Of a stretch of 64,000 bases of DNA, positions 10,594-21,326 are shown piece by piece. Each line of letters opens with the position of its first letter. Position 1 is the first letter of the stretch. The notes beneath the pieces are model-generated. The model ran no database searches. It had not been told where the DNA came from and worked only from the letters and a program-made list of their open reading frames with translations. Location of the stretch: the NCBI GenBank assembly GCA_035048495.1, contig CM068553.1:4767259-4831258 (forward strand). Direction: 5' to 3'. A program made the translations under genes and the position numbers. This stretch comes from Euptelea pleiosperma. Its lineage: Eukaryota; Streptophyta; Magnoliopsida; Ranunculales; Eupteleaceae.

Positions 10594-13500
10594 ATGGATG
10601 CTCCTGAACCCAGTCGGAGTTACATGAAAAGAGATATTGAGGAAAGCTCGGACATGAAAGGGGATAGGATTGGAGACGAGGAAGACTGGGAAGGGAGTGA
10701 TAAGAGGAAGCATCGGTCGAGCAAGTCAAGAAAGCATAGCAATGCAGAAGAAACTGAAGAATGGGACAGCAGTGGAAAGAGGAAGAATTCCGGAGACAGA
10801 ACTGAGACTAGGAAGAGATCGGGTGGCTCAAGTAGGGCGGGTAGTGGGGAAGAAGATGATTACGACATAAGAAAGGAACTGCGCCCCAAGCAGACAAAGA
10901 AAAACCAAGAGGAGAGGTCCGAGAAGAACTCTAGCAGTGGGTATCAGGATAGAGAATCAGAAAGCAGTCGAAAGGGAAGAGATGTTTCAGGGAGTAAAGG
11001 GCATGGTCCAGCTGATGAGAGAGAGAGGAACTCGTCAAGGAAAACAACCTCAAAGCCTTCAGGTCATGAGAGTTCTCAGAACAAAAGTAGAAGTAAGGTG
11101 GAAACTTCCCATGATGGTGAGTTTGAAAAGATTCAGGATAGAGATTCCAGGTATTCAGAAAGGAAGGAGAGCAGCAGAGACAAAGGCCATGGATCTCGGG
11201 AGCAGGAGAGGAACCCAAGAAGAAGGTGGGATGAATCTGAATCGGTTAAGAAGGCAGAAGAAAGTAATTATGTAGATAAATCTGATTCGAGGAGCGGGAA
11301 GGCTTCTGATGTTAAGCATGGGAGTGCTAGAGAGAGAGCCGTAGATGTGAGAAATGAACACAGTGAGAGCAAAAACAGGGCCGTGGATTCAAACCGTGAT
11401 AAGGGCATCAAATCCAGTAATGTGGAAGAGAAAAGGGGTGATGGGGACAGGAGTAAAAGCAGAGGTAGATCGGAGGCTCATGAAGAAGATAATAGGCCGA
11501 GTTCTATATCTCGTGAAGAGAGATCAGGTGGTCTTAGAGATGATAAGCAAAGGAGGGTCCGAGAGAAACCGGGTAGTTTGATGGAGGATGTGAAGTCTAG
11601 TGCTCAAAGGTCTAGCACCAGGGGTTATGAGGAGAAAAATGAGAAGCACAGACAGCAATCGGATCCTGCACATGGCAGTCGTGACATTGTTGATAGCCGG
11701 GAGAGGTCTGTCAACACAGAGGAGGATGGACATGCATGGACAAGGGAAAGAAGTGGGAGGGGAGTGAGGCACTCTAAAAGGTCACGGAGTCCCGAGAGGG
11801 GTGGGAGGCATTGCCGAGAGTCCGATGACTCTGAGTCGGACAATGAAAGAAGCATTAACCTCAAGGGAAAGGAACGAGAAAAAGAGGGTTATAGGGATGA
11901 TAGATTGAAAGGCAGAGATAGTAGCTGGAGTGACAGGAGCAGAGATTGGGAAGGTTCTAAAGACAATTGGAAAAAAAGGCATCACAGCAGCAATGATAAA
12001 GAGACAAAAGACGCAGATGGTAATTTTGATCATGAAAAGGAATGGGAATTGCAGAGGCGAGACCGTGAGAGAACGGACAACGAAAAGCTTCATGCTCGAC
12101 CTGGATATAGGAAAAGTAAAAGCAGGACCGAAGGTGCAAATGCCTCATCAACCTTTGGAATTCTGAATGGGAATCCTGATATGACAGAGATCCGACCTAA
12201 GTCTCTTGATTATGGAAGAGAGGAGTCTGGATCGACATTTGCAGGGAGGAGAACTGAAGCGGGTCAGCAGCCTGATTTTACATCTGCCACGAGTGATGAA
12301 GAATGGGGATATCTTCCCGAGGAAAGGGCTAGAATGGGGGATTTTTACGGCCCTGGTGATGATCCACAGGAAAGATATCCAGATGATGGTTCCCCTATGC
12401 TAGAACAAACTTTGGGGAGGAATAACGTTGACATGCAGGGGGTGAAAGGAAGAATGCAGAAGGGTGCTTTGAGTTCTAATCGTACTGGTGGTGGCCAGAG
12501 TTCTAGTAGTGGTTCACAGCCTCCATTTGGAAATAACCAGGGATCAGGCTCTTTTAATAGAGCCGCTCCACAAGGAGCAAAAGGAAATAGACTTGGGAGA
12601 GGAGGAAGAGGAAGGCTTACAGGGAGGGATGGGCAACGGGTTGGTATCCCGCTACCTATGATGGGACCTCCCTTTGGCCCTCTTGGATTGCCACCAGGAC
12701 CCATGCAGCCACTTGGCCCAAGTATGCCTCCTGCTCCAGGTCCACCAATTGGCCTTGGTGTCTTTATTCCACCATTTTCTGGACCCAATGTTTGGCCAGG
12801 GGCTCGAGGTGTTGATATGAATATGTTAGCTGTCCCACCGGGCCTTTCTCCCGTTCCTCCTGGACCATCAGGACCTAGATTTGCTCCCAATGTGGGAACT
12901 GGGCCGAATCCTGCCATGTATTTTAGTCAACCAGGCCCTGGAAGAGGAGTTTCCCCTACTATATCTGGCCCTGGTTTTAATGCCATGGGACCAATGGGAC
13001 GAGGAATGCCTCATGATAAAGGTCCTGGGGGCTGGGGTCCTCCTAGAATTAGTGGACCTCCTGGTAAAGCTCCTTCCAGAGGAGAGCAAAATGATTACTC
13101 CCAAAATTTTGTTGACACTGGTATGCGGCCCCAAAATTTCATCAGGGAGCTGGAGCTCACCAGTGTTGTGGAGGATTACCCGAAGCTGCGGGAACTTATT
13201 CAGAAGAAGGATGAGATCGTGGCTAAATCTGCTTCCCCTCCCATGTATTACAAGTGTGACTTGCGTGAGTTTGTCTTGTCCCCAGAATTTTTTGGAACCA
13301 AATTTGATGTTATTCTGGTCGACCCCCCTTGGGAGGAATATGTTCATCGAGCACCTGGAGTTGCTGACCATATGGAGTACTGGACATTTGAAGAAATACA
13401 AAACCTTAAGATTGAGGTACACTGTTTACTCCTAATTTTCCCTTGCAACTTGCATTTTGGATTTTAAGTCTAAACCTGGCTCACTGGTTTTTTTTTCAGG

Positions 13501-16351
13501 CAATTGCGGACACACCTTCTTTTATCTTCCTCTGGGTTGGTGATGGTGTGGGGCTTGAGCAGGGTCGACAATGTCTAAAGAAGGTATATAAATCAGTTGA
13601 ATCCCAAAAGAAAAAAGATTGACTAACAAAAGTATTAGTAACTGATTTTTGACTTAGTTTATCGTATCTGTTCGAGGAGCCCTTGGAACAAAGGGAGTAC
13701 CCTTGAATAGCACCTCTTAAACTGCATTATTACTGGTCCTCCCAACAACTCAGTCACTTGTATCTCCAACATATTTGTCATGATATATTTTGAGACTCAG
13801 AATAAATAAAAAAATGATGAAACTTTAGTTTCTCATGAGAATTTGGTATCACAAAGATAATGATTTGTTTTATTTTCAAAAAAATATCATCATTACGTTT
13901 TTTGACATTTGTACGTTTATAGTTTCTTGAGTGAAAAATTTGACATTTCTAGTTTTGATGTATGTTTTCCTTGTAATTATTCAACTTTGTCTATAGAACC
14001 TTGAGAAGAAAGTGTAAAATTCTCCTGTGAATTTCTCTCACCAAAAGACTCCTGTGAACTAGCTTTGAGACTACATTCTAGAATATAGTAGTTTTTCGCA
14101 TGCGGTAATTCACATTCTGTTTGCGATGGATCTGTTTGGATTTTAATATTGTATCTGCTCCTGGTTATGTAGTGGGGTTTTCGGAGGTGTGAGGATATAT
14201 GTTGGGTGAAAACAAACAAAACTAATGCAACTCCAGGCTTGCGGCACGATTCTCATACTTTGTTTCAGCACTCAAAGGTTGGTTGTAATTTTCTGCCAGT
14301 TCTTTGACAACGTGGATTTAGTACTTTGTCCCCCTCCCCCCACCCTCCTGCCATTCTTCAGATAGCTGTTTTGCAGCAGATTTCTTGTTTCTTAAAAATA
14401 TTTGTTGCCTTATTTCTGTGATGAAGGAACACTGCTTGATGGGCATAAAGGGGACAGTTCGTCGTAGCACTGATGGTCATATTATTCATGCCAACATAGA
14501 CACGGATATAATAATTGCCGAAGAACCTCCTTACGGTTAGTAGTCATCATTCATGTTTTGGACATCGGCGACTGGTATTGTTTTCACTCCATGTACTTGC
14601 TTGCTATATGCCTAGGATGTGCGCATTACAGCGCTTGGATTTATCACTGGTATATTTGATGTAGGATGATGAGAACTAGCCTATATGAAGTGCAAAGATC
14701 AGAAATAAATTACCACAAGAAATAAGAAAATATGAAACTACCCTAACAATTACCACAAATATGTAGACATACTAGCAAATAATTAACTTAGTTATTTCAG
14801 AGGCTAGATCTCACAAGCAAGCAGTGAAAAACCCTCAATTATTGATTGAGTGGCCCGATGGAAGTAAGGACTTCCACTAGCTAGGGTTCAACCAACACTT
14901 GGAGAAAGAAAAGATAATAAGAAGAAGAGATATAGATAATAGTTTGGATTCGCACCAAGGATGAAGAGAACAATCCACACGAGATTTCTCAAGAGCAAAA
15001 TTTAATATAATTCATCATCGAAAGATTACAACTAAAAGAGTTTATATAATAACTCAAAACACCCTAATCTAATCTCAGCCATCCATCTGATCTAATGGCT
15101 ATAAAAAATACAACAACTTAAAGTAACTAACCAAAATTATAAGCGCCCTAATTGTGGGCTAATTGCAAAGACACCTAAAACTCTAAAAAACATCAAAATA
15201 AGCCAATAAAACTAATAAAAACTCTCTTACAAGTTCCCTACGCAGCCTACATGCATCTTTCCAATGTGAAGTCTTTATGATGCACATGCATGTGGGGTCT
15301 TCCGCTCCCATAAATCGAGGAGAACTAAAACTGGAGCCCACATAGTCATCAAAATACAAAAGCATGGGTATGAGCCAGTTTTTCTCATCCGTTGGTATAC
15401 TCTAGGTAAGGACGTAATGTCCTCGTCAATATCATTGCTTCATTTCCATGTTTGCATGATCAATTTTGTGTGCAGTTCTGTCAACTTGTTTAGAAATTTG
15501 GGCTCTCAGATTTTGCTTATTTTGAGTTTCCAAGCTGAACTTAATGTCAGAACCTTTTCACCAATTGTTGCAGGTTCAACCTTGAAGCCTGAAGATCTTT
15601 ACCGGATCATTGAGCATTTCTCCCTTGGCCGGAGGAGGCTTGAGCTATTTGGTGAAGACCATAATATTCGGTCTGGTTGGCTGACTGTCGGGAAAGGATT
15701 ATCTTCCTCAAATTTTAATGTTGAGGTGCTATATCAAACAAATACACGTACCTACCCCCTGGAAACAAAATCATTCACAAGTTCTAAATCCACTTGCATA
15801 CAGACTGATGGTTTTTTCAAACTGACTGATCATTTAGTTCATGCATGCTTCTGCCTCTCATGGATCTATCTATTGTTACAACTCTTGACAAAGATTACAA
15901 AAATGTGTGAACTTTGCAGGCATATGTCAGGAACTTTGCCGACAAGGAGGGAAAAGTTTGGCAGGGAGGGGGAGGACGGAATCCGCCGCCAGATGCACCT
16001 CATCTTGTGCTGACAACTCCTGAGATAGAGAGCCTACGACCGAAGTCGCCACCTCAGAAGAATCAACAGCAACAGCAACAGCAACAGCAGTCCACATCTC
16101 TCTCCCAGACAACAGCCAATTCCACCAACAGAAGACCTGCGGTAAACTCCCCACAGAACCCAGTTGTTCTTAGTCTGAATCAAGAAGCTTCCAGCTCTAA
16201 CCCTCCAACTCCTGTCCCTTGGGCTTCACCTATGGGGGGCTTGAAAGGGCCAGATACTGGAAACGTGGTTACAGAGGTTTTCGATGGTTTCGGATACAAT
16301 CCCTCTTCTGGACAAGCAAGTGGAGACCATCTAGAGTTCGAGTCTCACTGA
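10594..16351 (+). CDS. MTB: METTL14-type m6A methyltransferase subunit MTB
   Basis: Six coding exons join in frame: 10594-13416, 13500-13583, 14173-14277, 14427-14535, 15574-15725 and 15920-16351, giving about 1,234 residues. The first ~560 residues are a charged Arg/Ser/Asp/Lys-rich disordered region. A Gly/Pro-rich stretch follows (about 650-860), then the MT-A70 methyltransferase domain (about 870-1,130) with [10 protein letters not shown] (D910-W913), [33 protein letters not shown] and [19 protein letters not shown]. The tail has a short polyQ run. MTB pairs with the METTL3-type subunit MTA to write N6-methyladenosine on nuclear mRNA, and the pair is essential in Arabidopsis embryos. The protein is longer than Arabidopsis MTB (about 960), mainly through the disordered N-terminal half. 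The 14427 acceptor (GATGAAG) has a weak pyrimidine tract but is fixed by protein conservation. Confidence 0.95.
14680..15370 (-). mobile_element. LTR-like remnant in MTB intron 4
   Basis: This sequence shares an ordered series of words with 21590-22060: GGATTC(G/A)CACCA, ATTACAA followed by a TATA-like region, CCTAATCTAATC, GGCCATC or AGCCATCCATC, and CAAAGACACC with AAATAA-rich tails. The two loci look like diverged copies of one element, probably an LTR read on the minus strand. No coding sequence or primer-binding site was identified here. Confidence 0.4.
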
Positions 16352-16541
16352 GCACCCAGTTTGTTGAAACTCAAATTCCAGCACCCAAATGTGGTGCTAC
16401 GAGGCCTGTGTAATTCTTTTTTCTTGATATATTAATGGAAAGAAAATGCCTCTGTATTCTATTTCTGTTATTTTTTTAATAGATTATCCCATTTCTGTTA
16501 CATCACTGGCTTGAATCATACTGCAGAGAGATCGTGCTGTC

Positions 16542-16594
16542 ACAATGTTGACCGTTTAAATGGCATATTTAGCCATTTAAACGGTCAACATTGT
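16542..16594. repeat. Perfect 23-bp inverted repeat, 7-base loop, 3' of MTB
   Basis: Arms 16542-16564 and 16572-16594 (ACAATGTTGACCGTTTAAAT... and its exact complement) flank the loop ATATTTA. It lies 190 bases after the MTB stop codon, possibly in or just past the 3'-UTR. It could be a tiny MITE remnant or an RNA hairpin. The arms are identical, which suggests a recent origin or constraint. Confidence 0.85.
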
Positions 16595-16982
16595 AGAATA
16601 TATATATTTTAGGTATTTTTCTGTGGAATTGTAGAAAGCTTGGAGTTGATAAACCTTAAGATCCAAAATCAAATCGGGTGATTTTGCAGCCAGTCTCTTA
16701 ATGTGGTGAGGCAGCCCTTTTGCCACTCAAATTGCTGGTACGCTTTCCAGCTTGCGACGGAGTCATACGGAAAGGGGTTCCAACTCTTTCAAGCTAAGAT
16801 GCTCCAAAAGAGGGAAAAATCCGACAATGAAAAGGAAAGTGGAGGAGAAATAAGTGTTTTTTTATTTATTCAGAGGTTAAAGAGTAAAAAGTCATTTAAC
16901 AATAACAATGAAATTCGACATGCGGATGATGGATCTATGGAATCCAGTGGTCCATGGATCGATCATAGGGTTCTTTCTGCTA

Positions 16983-17345
16983 GGGCTGTCGATGGATGTT
17001 TTTCTAATCGAACATCCAAATCTGAATCTGAAAAAAAATCCAATATCCGAATTTGATTTTATCCAATGGATTTTTAATCAAAATATTCGAATTCAAATCC
17101 GATTAACTTATCAGATCCCGATAATAACTGATTCAATCGGATATATATAATAAATATAATAGACAATATTATATTATAATAAGTATAATTATTTATATAT
17201 TATAGATAATTATATTTATTATAATAATTATATTGATAATATATTGGATTGGATAAATCAATATCCAAATCCGATATCTGAAATTTTTGGATTATATCTG
17301 ATTATTCCAATATGGATTCAGATTTTCGACTATCCATTGACACCC
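16983..17345. mobile_element. AT-rich foldback MITE, probable hAT type
   Basis: The ends are GGGCTGTCGATGGAT on the left and ATCCATTGACACCC on the right, which are inverted relatives. Further inverted matches lie inside (CCAAATCTGAATCTG against its partner near 17320) around a very AT-rich centre. The ends resemble common plant hAT MITE termini (GGGCTGTCAATGG). I could not confirm an 8-bp target duplication. Confidence 0.55.
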
Positions 17346-18319
17346 ACTCTCTCGGCAAAACAAACTTGTGAGAGCACGACTTACAAATATCAGCTATTAC
17401 ACGGCAGATGAAATTTATTCACTGAGCGATTAGTTCATACTTCATAATCTTCTTCCACTCATCAACACGAAAATGCAACAATATCCTATTGGAAGCAAGA
17501 ATGTTCTCATCAACCGCATGCACATTTCATGGCCTCGCTTGCTTTGAGATGGGATCATAATGTACCATTATGCTTTTGGCGCTAAGTTGTATGTCGAATA
17601 TGAGTTAAGACCTGTGGAGTGTAACCAGTCGCGTATGATATCTTCCCACAATGAGGAGGGGGCTTGCCCCCCACTACAGTTGCTAGAGAATTAGAGAGTT
17701 TGGGGTTTCTTCTGTTTCTCTTGTAAAACGAATAGGAGGTTTGTTTCCTTCGTCAGTGATTTCTCATTCTCAGTATTGAACAAGTTGCGATCTCTGTAAA
17801 TGAAGCTGATGTCAGATGAACTACCTATATCTTGTGTTGTGGTTTGCTTGTTTCTTGTTTTTGTTTTTGTTTTTCTAGCTTTGCATCTAAGGGTGTGTTA
17901 GTTCCCAAGAAGATCGAACATTTTTCACGTTTTTCATTAAGTGAATGCCAGCTTAGCACTATCAACCACCGTTGGATTCTCGAAACCCATGGCCTATCAT
18001 GAAGAGGAAATTACATATCATTAAGAAGAAATTACAAACTAAGTTTGTATCATTAAGAGGAAATTACAAACTAAGAAACAAAACTCTCCAACCCAATACT
18101 GTGTAGGGGCGCTCAAAAGCCAGGCATGAGTGTCCCTCCTCTCTTGCAATGTATCTTAGTATACAACAATATATTTCTTCTACAAGGACTTGGTAATGAT
18201 CATGAAGCTCACATGGTCTCCGGCTCTTAATTCGATAATCTTAAAATTCCCCCAGCTGATTTGGTAATACGGCCGATATATAGATGGGTCAAGCTTGCTT
18301 TGGTTTTACAAAAGAGATT
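17346..18319. other. Spacer between convergent MTB and HCF106
   Basis: No gene is visible. The stretch presumably contains the 3' end of the minus-strand HCF106 transcript near 18300. A short inverted GGAGGGGGCTTGCCCCCCAC occurs at about 17654. No transposon ends were recognised. Confidence 0.5.
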
Positions 18320-21281
18320 TCATGTCTCACTTTCGGGCAACTTGGGTGGAAGCATTGTAGCAGCAACTTCTGGAGCAGTAGCTGTTATTAATTATAAAGA
18401 TGTAATTTTGATGAGAATGAATACATAAATGACAATGTGCCGGAAGTTGTGGAAGAATCACAAACCTTGAGGCTGAAGTTGAGGTTTAGATTCTTCTTCT
18501 CGAGGGAGTGTCGATTCTTGCTGTTGGGAAGCAGATGATTTCAGCTGTGCTTCTGCTAAGAACTCTCCAATGTTATTATATGGTCTGTTTGTGGGTGGGG
18601 CACCATCTGCACATACAGGAAAATTACATTAGTTTGTAATCTCAAAGCCTTTTTTCAGCTTATTAAATAGGCTCTTTTTTTTTGTTCTGTTTGTCTCTTC
18701 AGCCTTTTTGATGCAAAAGCAGAGATCTGCATAAGGAGAGTCAACAACAAAATAATGCAGGGGAATGGAGGAACAGGATTTGTGCAGCCGGCCCCATACT
18801 GTTGGGAAAAGGCTTATGATGATGATGGTGATGAAACAGGAGTGTTTGCAGGCAATCAAAATACAAATAGAAGGCCTAATGCATAAATGTAAGAAATAAT
18901 CTGATATCCAAGCAGATAAGCAAATCATCTGATAACAAAGCCTCCACTTCAATATCTATTTTCACAATAACCTGAGGTGACTTTGTAGTTTAATTGTTAG
19001 TTGGGCCACAACATGGGAGCTTCTTGCACAAATTATTCTATCTATGGCCCTGCAAGAGCAAGAATTTCGACTTCCCCTTCATTCTTTTGGAAGTAGGGAA
19101 GCCTTGAGCTCCACTTCTGGGATTTTCTCCTTTCTCTATTCAAACATCACAGATATCTCACACTTTGCCCAAAGTAGCAGAAAACATAATTTAAGCCTGG
19201 GAAAGTTGTGATGGCTGCTTCAAAATCCCTACATCTCAAAACAAAACCCGGTGGAGATCCACCAATCAGAGGATCCTTTGTTGATTGGATCATTCTTGGC
19301 AGTCATCCAGTAGAGGCCCCTCAGAGTCCAGTGATTCAATTCCTTGGGTATACAAGGGATTTCCAATAACTAAAAGGATCAACAAGAAAAAGGCTCTGAA
19401 CACCCAGTCAAAAATCTGTAGTTTCAAGCTATTTTATCTATAGAGGTTGTAGAGACAGTTCTTGAGCTTTGGAAATTGGACGACTTTTTCCTGATTACAA
19501 TGGACGTTGCACATCAAACAGTGGGTCAACCGCAATAACTGGCTGAAGGACATATGAATTTCCATTGAGTTCTGATGGGCGAGGACATAAGAGGTCAATA
19601 ATTTCTTAGGTTTGGACATTTGAACTTCATAATGATTGGTTCAGTATTACTGTAGGTGTCATAATATGGCCAAGACATCATAATCGTACATGTGGCATGT
19701 CCTCTAAGCATCATACACATTAACAGGTAGAGCAGAACCAATGCACTTCAATTTGCCCACGGCATAGGACAGCAATAAGTCATCCTGAGCACCCATCATG
19801 CAGCTCGGTAACTAGGCACCTCACACCCAACCTGTGATCATTGGAGCCCTTAGTAACAGCCAACATCCGTCATTATCTGCCGAGGTACAGCCGAGCTACT
19901 TGCACACTTGCTAGGCTGAGACCATTCAGAAAAGCACCTCCATAGACGACACTCATCCCGAGAAATAACCTCCTGATGCAACCTCAATCCTAGAAGAGAT
20001 TGTTAAAAGAAACCTTGCCCCAAAAGGCACTACCAGACACTACCCTCAATGGAAAGGTGATTGACAGCCATAGGCATGCCCAAAGAGGTAGATGTGATCA
20101 TGCACAATCATTGCCTAGAGACTAGGATGATCAGGAGTAACCATGCCGATAGTTCACCAACCGCCTTCCTATTGGACGCTTGTCATCATCTAATGCATTT
20201 CAGAACATGTGCCTTCATCCATGCAGTAATAAGCAAGGTATTAAATTTCACTTTTGAGGTTCATTTCAACCAGCCTGAAAATGGAAACACTTCATGGAAA
20301 TATTTTGACCAGTGTTGAAATAGTACATTTTTTATGGAAAATGATGGAAATATTCGAGAAAGTCTAGGGAATAATAAAAGAAGTATAAAACACAATCATA
20401 AGCTATCGAACCATAATATACAACCATATGAAGTGTGAAAATAAATGACCATAGCGTTCTGTAACATGTTGATGCATGTATCTAAGTGTCTACCTACAAG
20501 GAACAACTATAATAACATACAAATGATGATAAAATTAGATGTTAGAAATACTAACTACTTACTCGGATCTGTCACGGCCTGAAAATTCTCATTGTTGGCA
20601 TAAGACGAGGAGGTGGTGGGGTGGGGATGGGGGTGTTGGTAGTGGTGGAGCGGTTAGTGTTCTGAGTTGAAGGTGGAATATTATCGAGACCAATCTCCCG
20701 TTCTAGGGTGCTCTTGAATTCTCTTGAAACTTCCTGGAGCAAATTGGGCACCATCAATCTTAATAATGCTTCTTCGCAGGAGCAAGAATAAATAAAGTTA
20801 AACTAAACGTTACCTACCCACCTGAAGCTCCCTAATTGTTGGTTGGAAGGCACGCAAACTCTTTCCCAGATTCCGAGCTACCTACATTTACAACTCAATT
20901 GAGCAATCAAAAAAATAGATTTGTTACTTCCAAGTGTTAATGATAAAAGTAACAAAAACTCCATACATTAACACCTCTCAAAATCGATAGTTGGTCGATG
21001 GAGATTATATCGGTTTTGAGAGGTTATTTGTTTTGAGATTTGAAGGAAGTTTTTTGTACAACGTACTCGATTAGAAGAAAATTATTATTTAGCATAATTA
21101 ACATTGGGAATTGCTATTTTCAGACCCCATCTCGTACGTTTGAGTACAGAATTAAGTTTTGTTAGGGTGTGCGATTGATCGTCAGTGGATAGGTAAACTC
21201 TCTCTCTCTCTCTCTTCCTTTTTGCAATGTGTCCAACTGGTAAGTGGGCCATAAGTGTGATTGTCAGTGGATAGGTAAACT

Positions 21282-21326
<45 letters not shown>

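Noticed and set aside
12345..13422. Two long minus-strand open frames (190 and 184 codons) opposite MTB
   Set aside because: They are shadows of the Pro/Gly-rich and MT-A70 coding sequence. Their Gly/Pro or mixed composition follows from the codon pattern of the plus-strand gene.
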